This document shows positions 1 to 8,909 of a stretch of DNA of 64,000 nt, piece after piece. A model generated the notes under the pieces. It was given only the letters and a program-made list of their open reading frames with translations, was not told where the DNA came from and ran no database searches. Source of the stretch: Campylobacter taeniopygiae (GTDB taxonomy: Bacteria; Campylobacterota; Campylobacteria; Campylobacterales; Campylobacteraceae); the NCBI RefSeq assembly GCF_005406225.1, contig NZ_NXLY01000002.1:1-64000 (forward strand), written 5' to 3'. Position 1 is the stretch's first letter. Each line of letters starts with the position of its first letter. Position numbers and translations under genes: made by a program.

Positions 1-1938
1 TTTACTCCTGAAATGAGATTGCTAACATTATCAAGTTGTCCTAAATCAAGTCCGCTTTGATCTACAGTAACTTTATCTACAGTTACATTGTCTTTATTAT
101 CTCCACCTACCACAACAGTTTCTAATTGACCATTTTCATCAGTAGAAACAACCCAATCTTGTATATTAACACTACCTCCACCATTGTTAGTTACTGTATT
201 GCCATCTTTATCTTTACCAACATTGCCTTGATTAGAGATTACTAAATCAGCACTTCCGTTATTAACAATACCACCACCTATAGTAGCACCTTCTCCATTG
301 GAGATTTCTAATTTATTATCACTATTGTTTGTGATAGAACCTGAAATACCTGTATCAGAAGTAGAAGTATTGACTATGGAGTCAAGTTGGCCACCTTCTT
401 CTACTGTGATAGAACCTGTGATAGAACCATTACCTTGATTGACTATACCACCAGCTAAGCTACCACCTTCTTCTATCTTGATACCTGTGTCTCCACTGCT
501 ATCAGAGCCAGAGCCAATCACACCTTCATTGATAATACCTGCTTTTCCACCTTTAACTTCACCTGATATTTTAATTAAAGTATCAAGTTGTTTTCCACCA
601 CCTATGAAAATACCAGCATTACCTCCTTCTACTTTAGCACCTTTTTTTACTTCAATACCTTTGGCTTTGATGTCTTGAATTCCACCATCTATATAAATAC
701 CATTTTGACCAGCTTTAATGATGCTACCAGATTCTAGGTTGATTTGACCAAGTTCTGATACACCATCACCCAATCCCACAAAGATGAAAAAATTTATCCC
801 ATTGCCTTCAACATCTATAGTTCCTTTGTTGGTAAAAGTTTCTATTTTATTACTAGTTGTTATAGAAACACCATGATTATTGCTTTTTATAGTCCCTTCA
901 TTGGTAAATGTTTTAATAATTGATGGTTTGCTTCCATTAAATGTTCCAAGTAATAGAGCCGATCCATAACTAAGATTTGTATTTATGTCTATAATACCTG
1001 TATTTTTAAAATTATCTATAGTAACACCATTGCTCATATTAATTCCTTGAGTTATAGTTCCACTATTAGTAAAGTTTGTTATGGTAGCGTTTTTTATAAA
1101 GATGCTTTCATTAGTGCTTGAATTTATAGTTCCACTATTAGTAAAGTTTGTTATGGTTGATTGAGTTTTATCATCTCCCGACCAAATTACCACGCCGTAT
1201 TTAGAATTTCCATTACCTATGATTCCATTATTTTCAAAAGTAGTGATAGTGACACCGTCTTTTTTATCTTCACCAATTTCAATACTAGCTTTTTTATTTC
1301 CACCTTGAATTGTTCCTGTATTTTTGAAAGTCGCTATAGTTGAATTTGATTTAATGGCTAAACCATTATGATTAGCACTGATGATTGTTCCACTATTAGT
1401 AAAATTATCTATACTAGCATTTGAGAGATAGACAGCTTCATTTTTTGAATTTATGGTTCCACTATTTGTAAAAGTATTTATGGTAGATTTTTTATCATCA
1501 CTACCCCAAACAGTTACACCAAATTTAGAAGTTCCATTACCTATGATTCCGCTATTTTCAAAATTAGTGATGGTGGCACCATTGCTTTTTCCAATTTCAA
1601 TACTAGCAGTATTGCTTCCACCTACTACTGTTCCTTGGTTTTTGAAAGTTTCAATCGATGAGTTGTTTTGAAAATTAATAGCGATATCATTATCACCGCT
1701 TAGTTTAACTGAACCACCTTCTTCAATGGTTAATGTATTATTAGCTCCATCTATAGTAATTTTGGTTGTTTCGGGGCCACTAACTGTTCCACAAGTTCCA
1801 TTACATCCAGCACCGCTAATTGTAGCATCAGCACAGGTGCTTAAAACAGAAACTGTTGCTAAAGAAAATAAGAATTTTTTAGAAAGAGATTGATTTTTTA
1901 AATCCCCCCCCCCCGTTAGACAAGTTTTTATTTTTCAT
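1..1938 (-). CDS. CapA/CapB-type autotransporter passenger (5' part, phase-OFF)
   Basis: This is the N-terminal passenger part of a large autotransporter adhesin; the beta-barrel would lie beyond the window edge. After the G tract the minus-strand frame stays open from about 1895 to the edge. It opens with a signal-like segment (KKFLFSLATVSVLST), followed by many short repeats of the form F-T/K-N-S/N-G-T/I-I typical of beta-helix passengers, then a VNIQDWVVST...VVVGGDNKDNVTVDKV stretch that I recognise from C. jejuni CapA/CapB proteins. Two ATGs (1941 and 1938) follow an AAGGAG site; 1938 has the better 5-nt spacing. Codons 9 to 12 fall in an 11-base G tract. With 11 Gs the frame closes about 20 codons after the start (...GFKKSISF-stop); 10 Gs would join the start to the passenger. 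Known relatives are surface adhesins or lipoproteins; the exact family member is not certain. Confidence 0.85.
1904..1914 (-). repeat. 11-bp poly-G contingency tract
   Basis: Eleven consecutive C on the plus strand (G on the coding strand) lie within the first dozen codons of the autotransporter gene. Such tracts slip during replication in Campylobacter and switch genes on and off. The passenger frame needs a tract of 3k+1 bases (10 or 13), so this copy is OFF. It is the only long G/C homopolymer I found in the window. Confidence 0.93.
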
Positions 1939-1941
1939 CAT

Positions 1942-2340
1942 TTCTCCTTGAAAAATCATTTCTATATTTAAGAAATAATTTATATTATTTTTAAGCAATT
2001 ATGATTATTGCAACTTGATTTGATTTTGAGTAGAGTTAAAGCTGATATTATAGGGTTTATTTTGATAGCTTTAACCCAAATTTAAAAGTTTATCTTTAAA
2101 AATAATTTATATTATTATTAAAAATAATTGTAATTATAATAAATTATAATTGAAGTTATCAAATTAAAATTTTTTATTATTATAGATAAATAAATTTTAT
2201 TATTTTTTTTGAAAGTGGTTTAATAGTGGATGTATTTTTTAGATCATTTGTAAAAATTAAGATTTTTAATTTTAAAAAATATGATTAAAATAACTAAGAT
2301 GTAGAAGTTACTTTATGCGATGCTTAAATTTTATTTTTAA
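1942..2340. other. AT-rich intergenic region, 399 bp
   Basis: Nothing here codes convincingly on either strand. It holds the ribosome-binding site and the putative promoter of the autotransporter, and a repeated AAATAATTTATATTAT-like element seen near 1973-1988 and again near 2100-2115. The unusually long gap in such a dense chromosome suggests an insertion boundary or a regulatory region for the surface gene. Confidence 0.6.
2047..2074 (-). promoter_or_regulatory. Putative sigma-70 promoter of the autotransporter
   Basis: On the minus strand a TATAAT hexamer (2052-2047) is preceded after 16 nt by TTAAAG, a weak -35-like element. Transcription would start near 2040 and leave a leader of about 100 nt before the ATG at 1938. 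The call rests on the good -10 and its position; Campylobacter -35 regions are poorly conserved. Confidence 0.4.
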
Positions 2341-3108
2341 CTAAATTTTAGAACACTCTGTTATTTTTTCATTGTAGATGAGTGATTGTTGATTAAAATT
2401 GCTAAATTTAGGAATATGAGCATATCCACTTAAAGGATCAATCACTATACAAATTTGACGTTTGTATTTGGAGGTTAAGCGAATGATGCAATTTTTGCCG
2501 CTTTTTGCTAAATTTTTATCATAGAGGCTTTTGGAATTTTTAAGCGGAGAATATAATCTTCCCATTTCATCAAAAACAATTCTTGTCGAACCGCTGCAAG
2601 ATCCTTTAAATTCAACTTTTTCTATATCGAAAGTTTTAAAAATATTAAATCTTTTGGTTACTTTTTCATCATCCTTATCGATCACTCCGCTTTGTCCTGA
2701 ATTCATGAGTTTTTTAGGATTTAAGATATCTATGGCAATTTCTCTATCAATATTGATATCTGTTTTACCTAAATTTGCATTACCATCGCCATTTTTATCT
2801 AAAAAAATAGTATAAGTTTGCTCATAATCAGTCGCTGCAGATTTGATAAAATAGAGTTGCCATCTGCTTTTATACCATTCTCTTTTGGCCACTGCTAGAT
2901 CTGAATTTCTAAAACTTTCTTGTATCATGGCTAAATTTCTAAGATAATTGATATCGTTAAGAATTTGTTTTGCGCCTAAAATCGATCTGTCTTGTTTTAT
3001 ATTGATTTTAACTATAGAAATAACAATACCTAAAATAAAAATAATCAAAACAAGTTCTAAAAGAGTAAAAGCCCTACTTAAAGCTTTTGATTTGATATTT
3101 TTTTTCAA
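2341..3108 (-). CDS. Pseudopilin-like protein with type IV prepilin N-terminus
   Basis: A 255-residue protein with a short basic leader, then A-FTLLELVLIIFILGIVIS, the class III prepilin signature: cleavage before Phe, Glu at mature position 5 and a hydrophobic helix. The rest is a soluble periplasmic domain with several Cys and a late region (KRQICIVIDPLSGYAHI) like those of GspH/pseudopilins. It probably starts at TTG (3108-3106), inside the last codons of the upstream membrane protein, giving a 35-bp overlap and suggesting translational coupling. By order it is the counterpart of Cj0431. A prepilin peptidase elsewhere in the genome would be needed. It could be a minor pseudopilin of the DNA-uptake apparatus, but nothing nearby shows this. 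Confidence 0.7.
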   Translation of the reverse strand: MKKNIKSKALSRAFTLLELVLIIFILGIVISIVKINIKQDRSILGAKQILNDINYLRNLAMIQESFRNSDLAVAKREWYKSRWQLYFIKSAATDYEQTYTIFLDKNGDGNANLGKTDINIDREIAIDILNPKKLMNSGQSGVIDKDDEKVTKRFNIFKTFDIEKVEFKGSCSGSTRIVFDEMGRLYSPLKNSKSLYDKNLAKSGKNCIIRLTSKYKRQICIVIDPLSGYAHIPKFSNFNQQSLIYNEKITECSKI

Positions 3109-4297
3109 ATTTACCCAACTTGACTTTGATTATTTTTTGATTCTTATCATCTTCTTTATCATTTTTTATAGCACTTAAATAAAAAGTATTGCTATCTTTA
3201 ATCCCATAAAATTTTAATCTTTTTTGCAAGGCATCAGAAACTCTGATCGCAAAAATATTTTGCTTTTTTAATTCTTGACTTAATTCTTTGGCAAAATGGT
3301 AATTGTTTGCAAAATTTCTTTTAGGATTTGAAACTATATAATATAAAAATTGATTTCCTATAATGACAAAATAGCAAAATAGCAAAAAAATAACTGTGCA
3401 TTCTATAAAAATTTTATATTTCAATCTAAACACAGATAATCTTACGCGATAGCTTTCCATAAGAGTTTTTATCATCAAAGGGGTGCAAATAACACAAAAT
3501 GGAAGAAAATCTTCCAAATAAAGTTTTTGCCTTAAAGAAAGCAAGGAGCAAAAAATAAAAGTAATACTCATCAAAAACCAAAGCAAGCTTTTTTTCTCTC
3601 TAAACATCAAACGATAAATAACATAAAAAAAATAAATAAAAACAAGCGGAGAAAAACAAGCGGAGAAAATTCCTAAAGTATCCAAAAAATACCCTCTTGG
3701 ACGTCCGCTTATATCAAAGCCGTAAAAACTGATATTGATCCCAAAAAGTATCAAAGATAAATTCAATAAAAGAAAATCTTTTTTATAAATTCCAAAAAAG
3801 AAAAAGGTTAAAAATAAAATATTAAATGATTTATCCACACACAAAGAAAGGATCAAAAGAAGATAAAAAAGCCATTTTTTCTCATACTCGTAGGCACAAA
3901 GTATTGCTAATGTTAAAAAAATAACTATAGCGGCCTCATTGACCAATAAAGCACTCGCAACAGTGCCAGGAAGTAAAATAAAAAGCAAAAGCGAAAGAAA
4001 GGTATCAAGAGGCGTTTTGGTATATTTTTGTGCTAATTTATAAAGTAAAAAACAACTTAAAAAATGAAAAAACAAAATAGGAAATCTTAAGCCAAAATCA
4101 TTTTGACCCAAAATAAAAGTTCCAAAATGAGTCAGATAATAAAGCAAATCATGCGAAAAAAATAAAAGAGAATTTCTTTCTCCAAAATAAATTTCAGCTT
4201 CATCACTACTGATACTTAAAGTAGAAATTCCATAAAAAAGGGCTAAAAAATCAAAGATCAATAAAATAATAAAATGCGTTTTTTTGACTTTTTTCAT
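3074..4297 (-). CDS. Polytopic membrane protein, GT-C glycosyltransferase-like
   Basis: A 407-residue protein with roughly ten hydrophobic helices. After the first helix comes SSDEAEIYFG (around residues 29-38), which resembles the acidic catalytic loop of GT-C enzymes such as ArnT/PMT (glycosyltransferase family 39), followed by a DFGLRFP segment also common in that family. The C-terminal 80 residues are soluble. Enzymes of this type move sugars from lipid carriers in the periplasm; the substrate cannot be inferred. It overlaps the pseudopilin gene downstream and probably forms a two-gene operon with it. By order the counterpart of Cj0430. Confidence 0.6.
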   Translation of the reverse strand: MKKVKKTHFIILLIFDFLALFYGISTLSISSDEAEIYFGERNSLLFFSHDLLYYLTHFGTFILGQNDFGLRFPILFFHFLSCFLLYKLAQKYTKTPLDTFLSLLLFILLPGTVASALLVNEAAIVIFLTLAILCAYEYEKKWLFYLLLILSLCVDKSFNILFLTFFFFGIYKKDFLLLNLSLILFGINISFYGFDISGRPRGYFLDTLGIFSACFSPLVFIYFFYVIYRLMFREKKSLLWFLMSITFIFCSLLSLRQKLYLEDFLPFCVICTPLMIKTLMESYRVRLSVFRLKYKIFIECTVIFLLFCYFVIIGNQFLYYIVSNPKRNFANNYHFAKELSQELKKQNIFAIRVSDALQKRLKFYGIKDSNTFYLSAIKNDKEDDKNQKIIKVKLGKFEKKYQIKSFK

Positions 4298-4404
4298 GAA
4301 TTTAATTCTAGCAAATTAATCTTAAATTATAAATTTAGCTTAAAATTGATACTATGTTTATTTTAGTCAAGCTATATATAAATTTTAATTCACCTAAGGT
4401 TAAA

Positions 4405-4989
4405 ATGCAAATTGTCACTCAAATTTATACAAGCAGTATTGAAATCAAAAAATCCACTTTTTTAGCTTTTCTTTGTCCTTATGAACATTTTAAAACACTT
4501 TTAAGCAATTTAAAACAAGAGCATCCAAAAGCTGTGCATTTTGTCTATGCTTATAGATATTTAAATGATTTCAATCAAATCGTAGAAGATAAAAGTGATG
4601 ATGGCGAACCTAAAGGAACCTCTGGAATGCCTTCTTTAAATGTTTTAAGAGGTTTTGATCTGATCAATACAGCTGTCATTGTGGTAAGATATTTTGGCGG
4701 GATAAAACTTGGCACAGGAGGACTTGTAAGGGCATACAGTGATGCTGTTAATGAAGTGATCTGTCATTCAACTTTAATGCCTTTTGAAATTAAAGAAAAA
4801 ATTGAAATTGCTATCAATATAAAAAATCTTGGACGCTTGGAGCATTTTTTAAATTCAAACGCTTTAAAATTTCAACGCGATTTTATAGATGAAAGAGTGA
4901 TTTTGAGTTTTTATGTTAGTAAAAATGAAAAAGAAAAATTTGAGGTATTTTGTAAAAATTTTACACCTCTAGAAATACAAAGGCGGTAA
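4405..4989 (+). CDS. YigZ/IMPACT family protein (UPF0029)
   Basis: A 194-residue protein with the IMPACT/YigZ core: EDKSDDGEPKGTSGMPSL (about residues 53-70), then VVRYFGGIKLGTGGLVRAY, the family's hallmark glycine-rich strand. Bacterial members are small cytoplasmic proteins with an RNase PH-like fold; their role is not settled. I place the start at the ATG at 4405, which has AAGG six bases upstream and matches the usual N-terminus; the frame is open to an upstream ATG at 4354 but without a good ribosome site. Convergent with the next gene, with a hairpin between them. Confidence 0.85.
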   Translation: MQIVTQIYTSSIEIKKSTFLAFLCPYEHFKTLLSNLKQEHPKAVHFVYAYRYLNDFNQIVEDKSDDGEPKGTSGMPSLNVLRGFDLINTAVIVVRYFGGIKLGTGGLVRAYSDAVNEVICHSTLMPFEIKEKIEIAINIKNLGRLEHFLNSNALKFQRDFIDERVILSFYVSKNEKEKFEVFCKNFTPLEIQRR

Positions 4990-5009
4990 AGCCCCATAAA
5001 TGGGACTTT
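4988..5009. terminator. Hairpin between convergent genes
   Basis: Arms AAAGCCCCAT and ATGGGACTTT form a 10-bp stem with one mismatch and a two-base loop, starting in the stop codon of the YigZ-type gene. It sits between convergent genes and could end transcription from either side; the T-tail is short, so this is a moderate call. Confidence 0.5.
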
Positions 5010-5011
5010 GA

Positions 5012-5374
5012 TTAAATTGCACTTAATAAATCATTCAAAAGAGAGCTATTCTTTTGTTCATTCTGATTTAAAAGATCATTATGCACACTTGCACTTTGAG
5101 ATCTTAAAGAAAGATCCCCTTCATTTTGTCTAAAACGATAAGCATAAACATTTGAATTTTGAGCGTATGTGCTTAAAGAATGATTTGAATTTGAACTCTC
5201 ATTGTTTATTTTAGAATCCAAATTCTGCGAACTTTCATTCTCACCTAATCTGTCTAAAAGACTTGTGAAATCAGAATTAGAAGAATAATCCTCAACTTCT
5301 TTATCCACTTTTTTATACTGACCACTGATAGCATCGTATTCATACGAGCTTATGGTTTTGTAACCTACTTGCAT
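5012..5374 (-). CDS. Small Ser/Asn-rich protein, possibly flagella-co-expressed
   Basis: A 120-residue hydrophilic protein without signal peptide or membrane segment, rich in Ser, Asn and Gln. It begins MQVGYKTISSYEYDAISGQYKK, much like other small Campylobacter proteins co-expressed with flagella (the sigma-28 gene at 36673 also begins MQV-TY). By order the counterpart of Cj0428, which I remember being listed among flagellar-regulon genes; that is recollection. Upstream on the minus strand an AACGATTTTT element (5422-5413) loosely resembles a sigma-28 -10, but I see no matching -35 element at the right distance. Function unknown. Confidence 0.7.
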   Translation of the reverse strand: MQVGYKTISSYEYDAISGQYKKVDKEVEDYSSNSDFTSLLDRLGENESSQNLDSKINNESSNSNHSLSTYAQNSNVYAYRFRQNEGDLSLRSQSASVHNDLLNQNEQKNSSLLNDLLSAI

Positions 5375-5433
5375 AACTTTCTCCTTTCAAAATATGCAAA
5401 AATTATGTAAGCAAAAATCGTTCCTTTTAAAAA

Positions 5434-5766
5434 TCAATCGTGATGAGTTGGGACATACTCCACATCAATTTCGCGATTTGCTATGAAATTTTCTTTAGCT
5501 TTTTTGCAGTTTTCATCACGCATTTTTCGGTATTCATTGCGTATAGTAATTTCTTTATCGCTTAAAGGTCTATCCTCTAAAAAGCTGATGTGAAAATAGG
5601 TATCATCAGGCTTAGAATAAGTCTTATAAAAATCGATATAATCAAAATAATCTTTTCCGTTATCAAATTCCACAACTTCTTCGATATAAATAGTCGGACC
5701 AAAACCTTTATGATTTTGAGTAAAATGCCCAAAACCTGCACTGTATTGAATTCTAAATTTAGCCAT
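5434..5766 (-). CDS. Conserved hypothetical protein (110 aa)
   Basis: A soluble 110-residue protein rich in aromatic and charged residues, with no signal peptide. It contains a repeated Tyr/Asp-rich stretch (NGKDYFDYIDFYKTYSKPDD) and a His-rich end (PTHHD). Its start overlaps the end of the ABC-F gene by 8 bp, so it is translationally coupled to it. By order the counterpart of Cj0427. I do not recognise a family. Confidence 0.7.
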   Translation of the reverse strand: MAKFRIQYSAGFGHFTQNHKGFGPTIYIEEVVEFDNGKDYFDYIDFYKTYSKPDDTYFHISFLEDRPLSDKEITIRNEYRKMRDENCKKAKENFIANREIDVEYVPTHHD

Positions 5767-7336
5767 TATTTTCTCCTAAAAATTCTTCATAATTTCCTCT
5801 AAAGTCTAAAAGTTTTCCATCTTTTAGTTCCCAAATACGATTAGCAAAAGAACTGATGAGTTCCCTATCGTGACTCACACAAAGCACCACACCTTGAAAA
5901 TTATACAAAGCTTCTCCTAAAGCAATAATACTTTCAAGATCAAGATGGTTATCAGGTTCATCTAAAAGTAAAAAATTTGGACGCTCTAGCATAAGACGAG
6001 AAAGCATCAAGCGATGCTTTTCACCTCCGCTTAAATTTGCGGCCATTTTTTCTTGATCGCTTCCGCTAAAAAGCATTCTTCCCAAACACTTTCTAATCTC
6101 ATCTAAATCTTTAAATTTTTCACTCATAAGCCATTCATAAAGCTTTAAATTTTCATTGATGATATTACTCGTATCTTGTGGAAAATATCCAAGCTCTATA
6201 GTTGCACCTAAATGTAAATTACCACTATCTGGAGTGATGGCATTTGCAATGATTTTTGCCAAAGTTGATTTACCCACGCCATTTGCTCCGATTAAAGCAA
6301 TTTTATCATTTTTTTCTATCTTAAGTTCCAAATTTGAAAATAAACTATGTTCATAAGCTTTAGAAATTCCCTTAAGCTCTAAAACTTCATTGCCAATCTC
6401 TCTTCCTAAGCGAAAAACGATACTAGGATCCCTGCGACTTGAAATTTTAATTTCCTCAAGCTCTAATTTTTCAAGTGCCTTAGCCCTACTTGTGGCTTGT
6501 TTTGCCTTAGACGCATTTGCACTAAAACGGCGGATAAAATTTTCTAATTCTTCTCTTTCTTTTAAAGTTTTATCGCGTTTAAGTTCAGCTTGTTTTGCTA
6601 AAAGCGTCGAAGCCATATACCAATCATCGTAATTTCCAGCAAAATCTCGAATTTGCTTAAAATCAACATCTAAAATTCTCGTGCAAATTTTATTAAGAAA
6701 ATGCCTATCGTGAGAGATCACTACCAAAGTTCCCTCGTGTCTTAAAAGTTCATTTTCAAGCCAAGAAATTGCCTCTAAATCAAGGTTATTTGTAGGCTCG
6801 TCTAAAAAAAGCACATCTGCACCTAAAAACAATACTTGTGCAAGTAAAACTTTAAATTTATCTGCGCTTTGCAAAGTACTCATCAAAGCATCAAAATCTT
6901 TGATTTTTAAAGAACTTAAAATTTTTTCACAACGCGTTTCACAATCGTAATTTGGATCCTCTTCAGCCGTTATCATCTCAAGTTCGCTTAAGCGTTCATT
7001 GATTTCATCGGTAAATTCTTCACTCATATAAAGCTTTTCTTTTTCTTTTAAAGCCTCATATAATCTTTTGTTGGCACACATAACCGCATCTTTAATGGTG
7101 TAGTTTTCAAAAGCAAATTGATCTTGCCCTAAAACTGCGATCCTTAAGCCCTCATCAAAAACGACTTCACCACTACTTGATTCTATTTCACCTGAAAGAA
7201 TTTTTAAAAAAGTTGATTTTCCAGCACCATTAGCGCCTATAAGTCCATATCTTTGTCCGCGAACGAGTTTTAAATTGACATTTTCAAATAAAAGTTGATT
7301 TGCAAAACGCATGGTAAGATTTCTTACTTCAACCAT
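5759..7336 (-). CDS. ABC-F family ATPase (YbiT/EttA-like)
   Basis: A 525-residue protein with two fused ABC ATPase domains and no membrane segments, the ABC-F plan. Domain 1 has Walker A GANGAGKST (residues 34-42) and Walker B LFLDEPTNNLDLE; domain 2 has Walker A GANGVGKST, signature LSGGE and Walker B LLLDEPDNHLDLE. Between them lies a charged helical linker (around residues 240-300), which in ABC-F proteins reaches into the ribosomal E site. The signature of domain 1 is degenerate (STLQSADKFK instead of LSGGQ). Such proteins gate or rescue translating ribosomes; some give resistance to ribosome-targeting antibiotics, but the sequence does not show that here. Confidence 0.9.
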   Translation of the reverse strand: MVEVRNLTMRFANQLLFENVNLKLVRGQRYGLIGANGAGKSTFLKILSGEIESSSGEVVFDEGLRIAVLGQDQFAFENYTIKDAVMCANKRLYEALKEKEKLYMSEEFTDEINERLSELEMITAEEDPNYDCETRCEKILSSLKIKDFDALMSTLQSADKFKVLLAQVLFLGADVLFLDEPTNNLDLEAISWLENELLRHEGTLVVISHDRHFLNKICTRILDVDFKQIRDFAGNYDDWYMASTLLAKQAELKRDKTLKEREELENFIRRFSANASKAKQATSRAKALEKLELEEIKISSRRDPSIVFRLGREIGNEVLELKGISKAYEHSLFSNLELKIEKNDKIALIGANGVGKSTLAKIIANAITPDSGNLHLGATIELGYFPQDTSNIINENLKLYEWLMSEKFKDLDEIRKCLGRMLFSGSDQEKMAANLSGGEKHRLMLSRLMLERPNFLLLDEPDNHLDLESIIALGEALYNFQGVVLCVSHDRELISSFANRIWELKDGKLLDFRGNYEEFLGENNG

Positions 7337-7436
7337 AAAGATTCCTTAGATTTTTTGAAAAATTGTAGCAAAAAAAGACTTGAAGTTAATTTAGTATAAA
7401 CAATGAAAAATAAAATTTTCATTGCTATAAAATACA

Positions 7437-7967
7437 TTAATAATCTAAAATTTCCACAAAAACTTGTTTTTTATCGTCACTAAATTGAACATTATATGAA
7501 ATTTGAGCCTCATACTCCCCTCCATCAAATAAAATTCCCTTTAAAATACCTTTATCGTATTTTTTTCTCATATCATTGGGCATTTGTGGATAAGTTAATT
7601 TTAAACTAGCTTTGCAAAAAGTTGTTTTTTTATCATTACTATCTTGAGTTATAAAGCTACCAAAAGAAGTATAAACTACTTCATTGGCATAATCCTTCAA
7701 ATCAAAAAGCCATTTAGAATATGCTCTTAAAACTCCGGTCGTATCGGCTGCAACAAAAGCCTCTATATCTCTTATATTCACACCTAAGGCTAATTTTAAT
7801 ATTTTTAAAGACTGTTCATTTAAACCGCATTCGACATAAACCCACCCATTGTCATATAAAATATTTTTTAATGCAAGCTTAACATTTTCATCATTGCATT
7901 TTGACTTGGTATCAAAACATCCAAGGAATAATAAAGCTAAAAGCAAACTTAATAAAACTTTTTTCAT
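7437..7967 (-). CDS. Putative lipoprotein (176 aa)
   Basis: Begins MKKVLLSLLLALLFLGCFD, a lipoprotein signal peptide with the lipobox ending at Cys17. The mature part is a mixed alpha/beta domain with three further Cys residues (around 24, 43 and 124 to 134), which could form disulfides in the periplasm. Its ATG overlaps the stop of the upstream 87-residue gene (ATGA), so the two are co-translated. By order near Cj0424/Cj0425. I do not recognise a family. Confidence 0.7.
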   Translation of the reverse strand: MKKVLLSLLLALLFLGCFDTKSKCNDENVKLALKNILYDNGWVYVECGLNEQSLKILKLALGVNIRDIEAFVAADTTGVLRAYSKWLFDLKDYANEVVYTSFGSFITQDSNDKKTTFCKASLKLTYPQMPNDMRKKYDKGILKGILFDGGEYEAQISYNVQFSDDKKQVFVEILDY

Positions 7968-8227
7968 TGCTTATCCGTTATTATTTTAATAAATTTCATA
8001 ATTTCGTCATTTTTAGCACCATCTTGACCTAAGAGATTTCTTAACAAATCCAAGTTAAGTTGTGGTGGGAATATAAGATAAGCATTTTTTGGAAAACCAT
8101 TTGATTTTAAACCGATACAAAATTTTTCATCTTTATTTGTATATGCTTTTCCTGCAACGATTTTAAAAGTATCTTTGTCATAAAGCAAAGTGGGTTCTGT
8201 TTCAAAAGGTGCATATTTTTCACTCAT
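7964..8227 (-). CDS. Small hypothetical protein (87 aa)
   Basis: A soluble 87-residue protein without signal peptide, with an AAAGGA ribosome site 8 bp before the ATG. Its features are a central KFCIGLKSNGFPKNAYLIFPPQ segment and a C-terminal amphipathic helix. The stop overlaps the start of the lipoprotein gene by 4 bp. Both genes lie directly downstream of the decayed TM2 gene on the same strand. Function unknown. Confidence 0.65.
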   Translation of the reverse strand: MSEKYAPFETEPTLLYDKDTFKIVAGKAYTNKDEKFCIGLKSNGFPKNAYLIFPPQLNLDLLRNLLGQDGAKNDEIMKFIKIITDKQ

Positions 8228-8281
8228 TTTTATTTCCTTTAATTTGGGTATAAGTTAAAAATTTTTCTTTAATTTACAATG

Positions 8282-8776
8282 TTAAGATTTAATCTCATCT
8301 ATAATTGAATTAACTTTTTCAAGATTTTGATTTCTAAGTAATACCCCGACTATAAATAAATCTATTATAGCTATACCGAAGTTACCCCAATCAAACATCT
8401 TTGAAACAGCTATCCAGAATGGATCATATGAAGATTCAGCAACAAAGCCAATGATAACAAAAGTAAAGTTAAAGCTAATCTAAAAATTCCAAATCCAATT
8501 TACTCTATGTAAAATCTTAACTACACCAAAATTACCTAATCAAAAAATTATAAACCCAAAAAAACTAAAGTTGGATTTTTAAACTTAGTATATTGAAGTC
8601 TTGCACACATCTTATCTAACTCGTCAGAACTTAAAGCTTCAAGCTTTTTCTTTAAGTCTTCATTAGACATAATAGGCTCAGAATATTTATATCCTTGACT
8701 TATTCTTTTTCTAGAAAGATCCATATTCTTTTAGCAGTTTATTTTCTATTGATGAAAATAAACTCGTAGCATCCAT
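8282..8776 (-). pseudogene. Decayed TM2-domain membrane protein gene
   Basis: A good ribosome site (TAAGGAG, 7 nt before ATG 8776) starts an ORF that closes after 21 codons. Overlapping it, from ATG 8724, a 58-codon frame reads to FKNPTLVFLGL-stop. Moving frame at a run of seven T, the reading continues GFIIF-stop-LGNFGVVKIL...WIWNF-stop-ISFNF..., ending DWGNFGIAIIDLFIVGVLLRNQNLEKVNSIIDEIKS. The order (KNPT, hydrophobic helix, LGN-G, second helix with ID-F-I, K/R-N-NL--) is that of TM2-domain proteins. Two in-frame stops and at least one or two frame changes make this a relic. By order it would correspond to Cj0423, described as a membrane protein. Confidence 0.7.
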
Positions 8777-8909
8777 TCTTTCACTCCTTAAAATTAAATA
8801 AAACTATGGAATTATTTCACATTAAAACTTAATCAATAATTAAAATATTTCAAGTGTTTTTAATAAAGAAAAACTAATGTAGAATTTTAAAAATTTTAAT
8901 AGGAATTAG

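Noticed and set aside
439-1671. Plus-strand open frames rich in Pro/Ser/Ile opposite the autotransporter
   Set aside because: They are the antisense image of the repetitive passenger coding sequence; no ribosome sites and no family resemblance.
2075-2340. Small gene or RNA in the long AT-rich gap
   Set aside because: No open frame with a ribosome site and no stable GC-containing hairpin; the sequence is nearly pure A/T.
5375-5433. Sigma-28 promoter before the small gene at 5012-5374
   Set aside because: A CGATTT -10-like element is present but no TAAA-type -35 lies 11 bases before its octamer; I kept it only as a remark.
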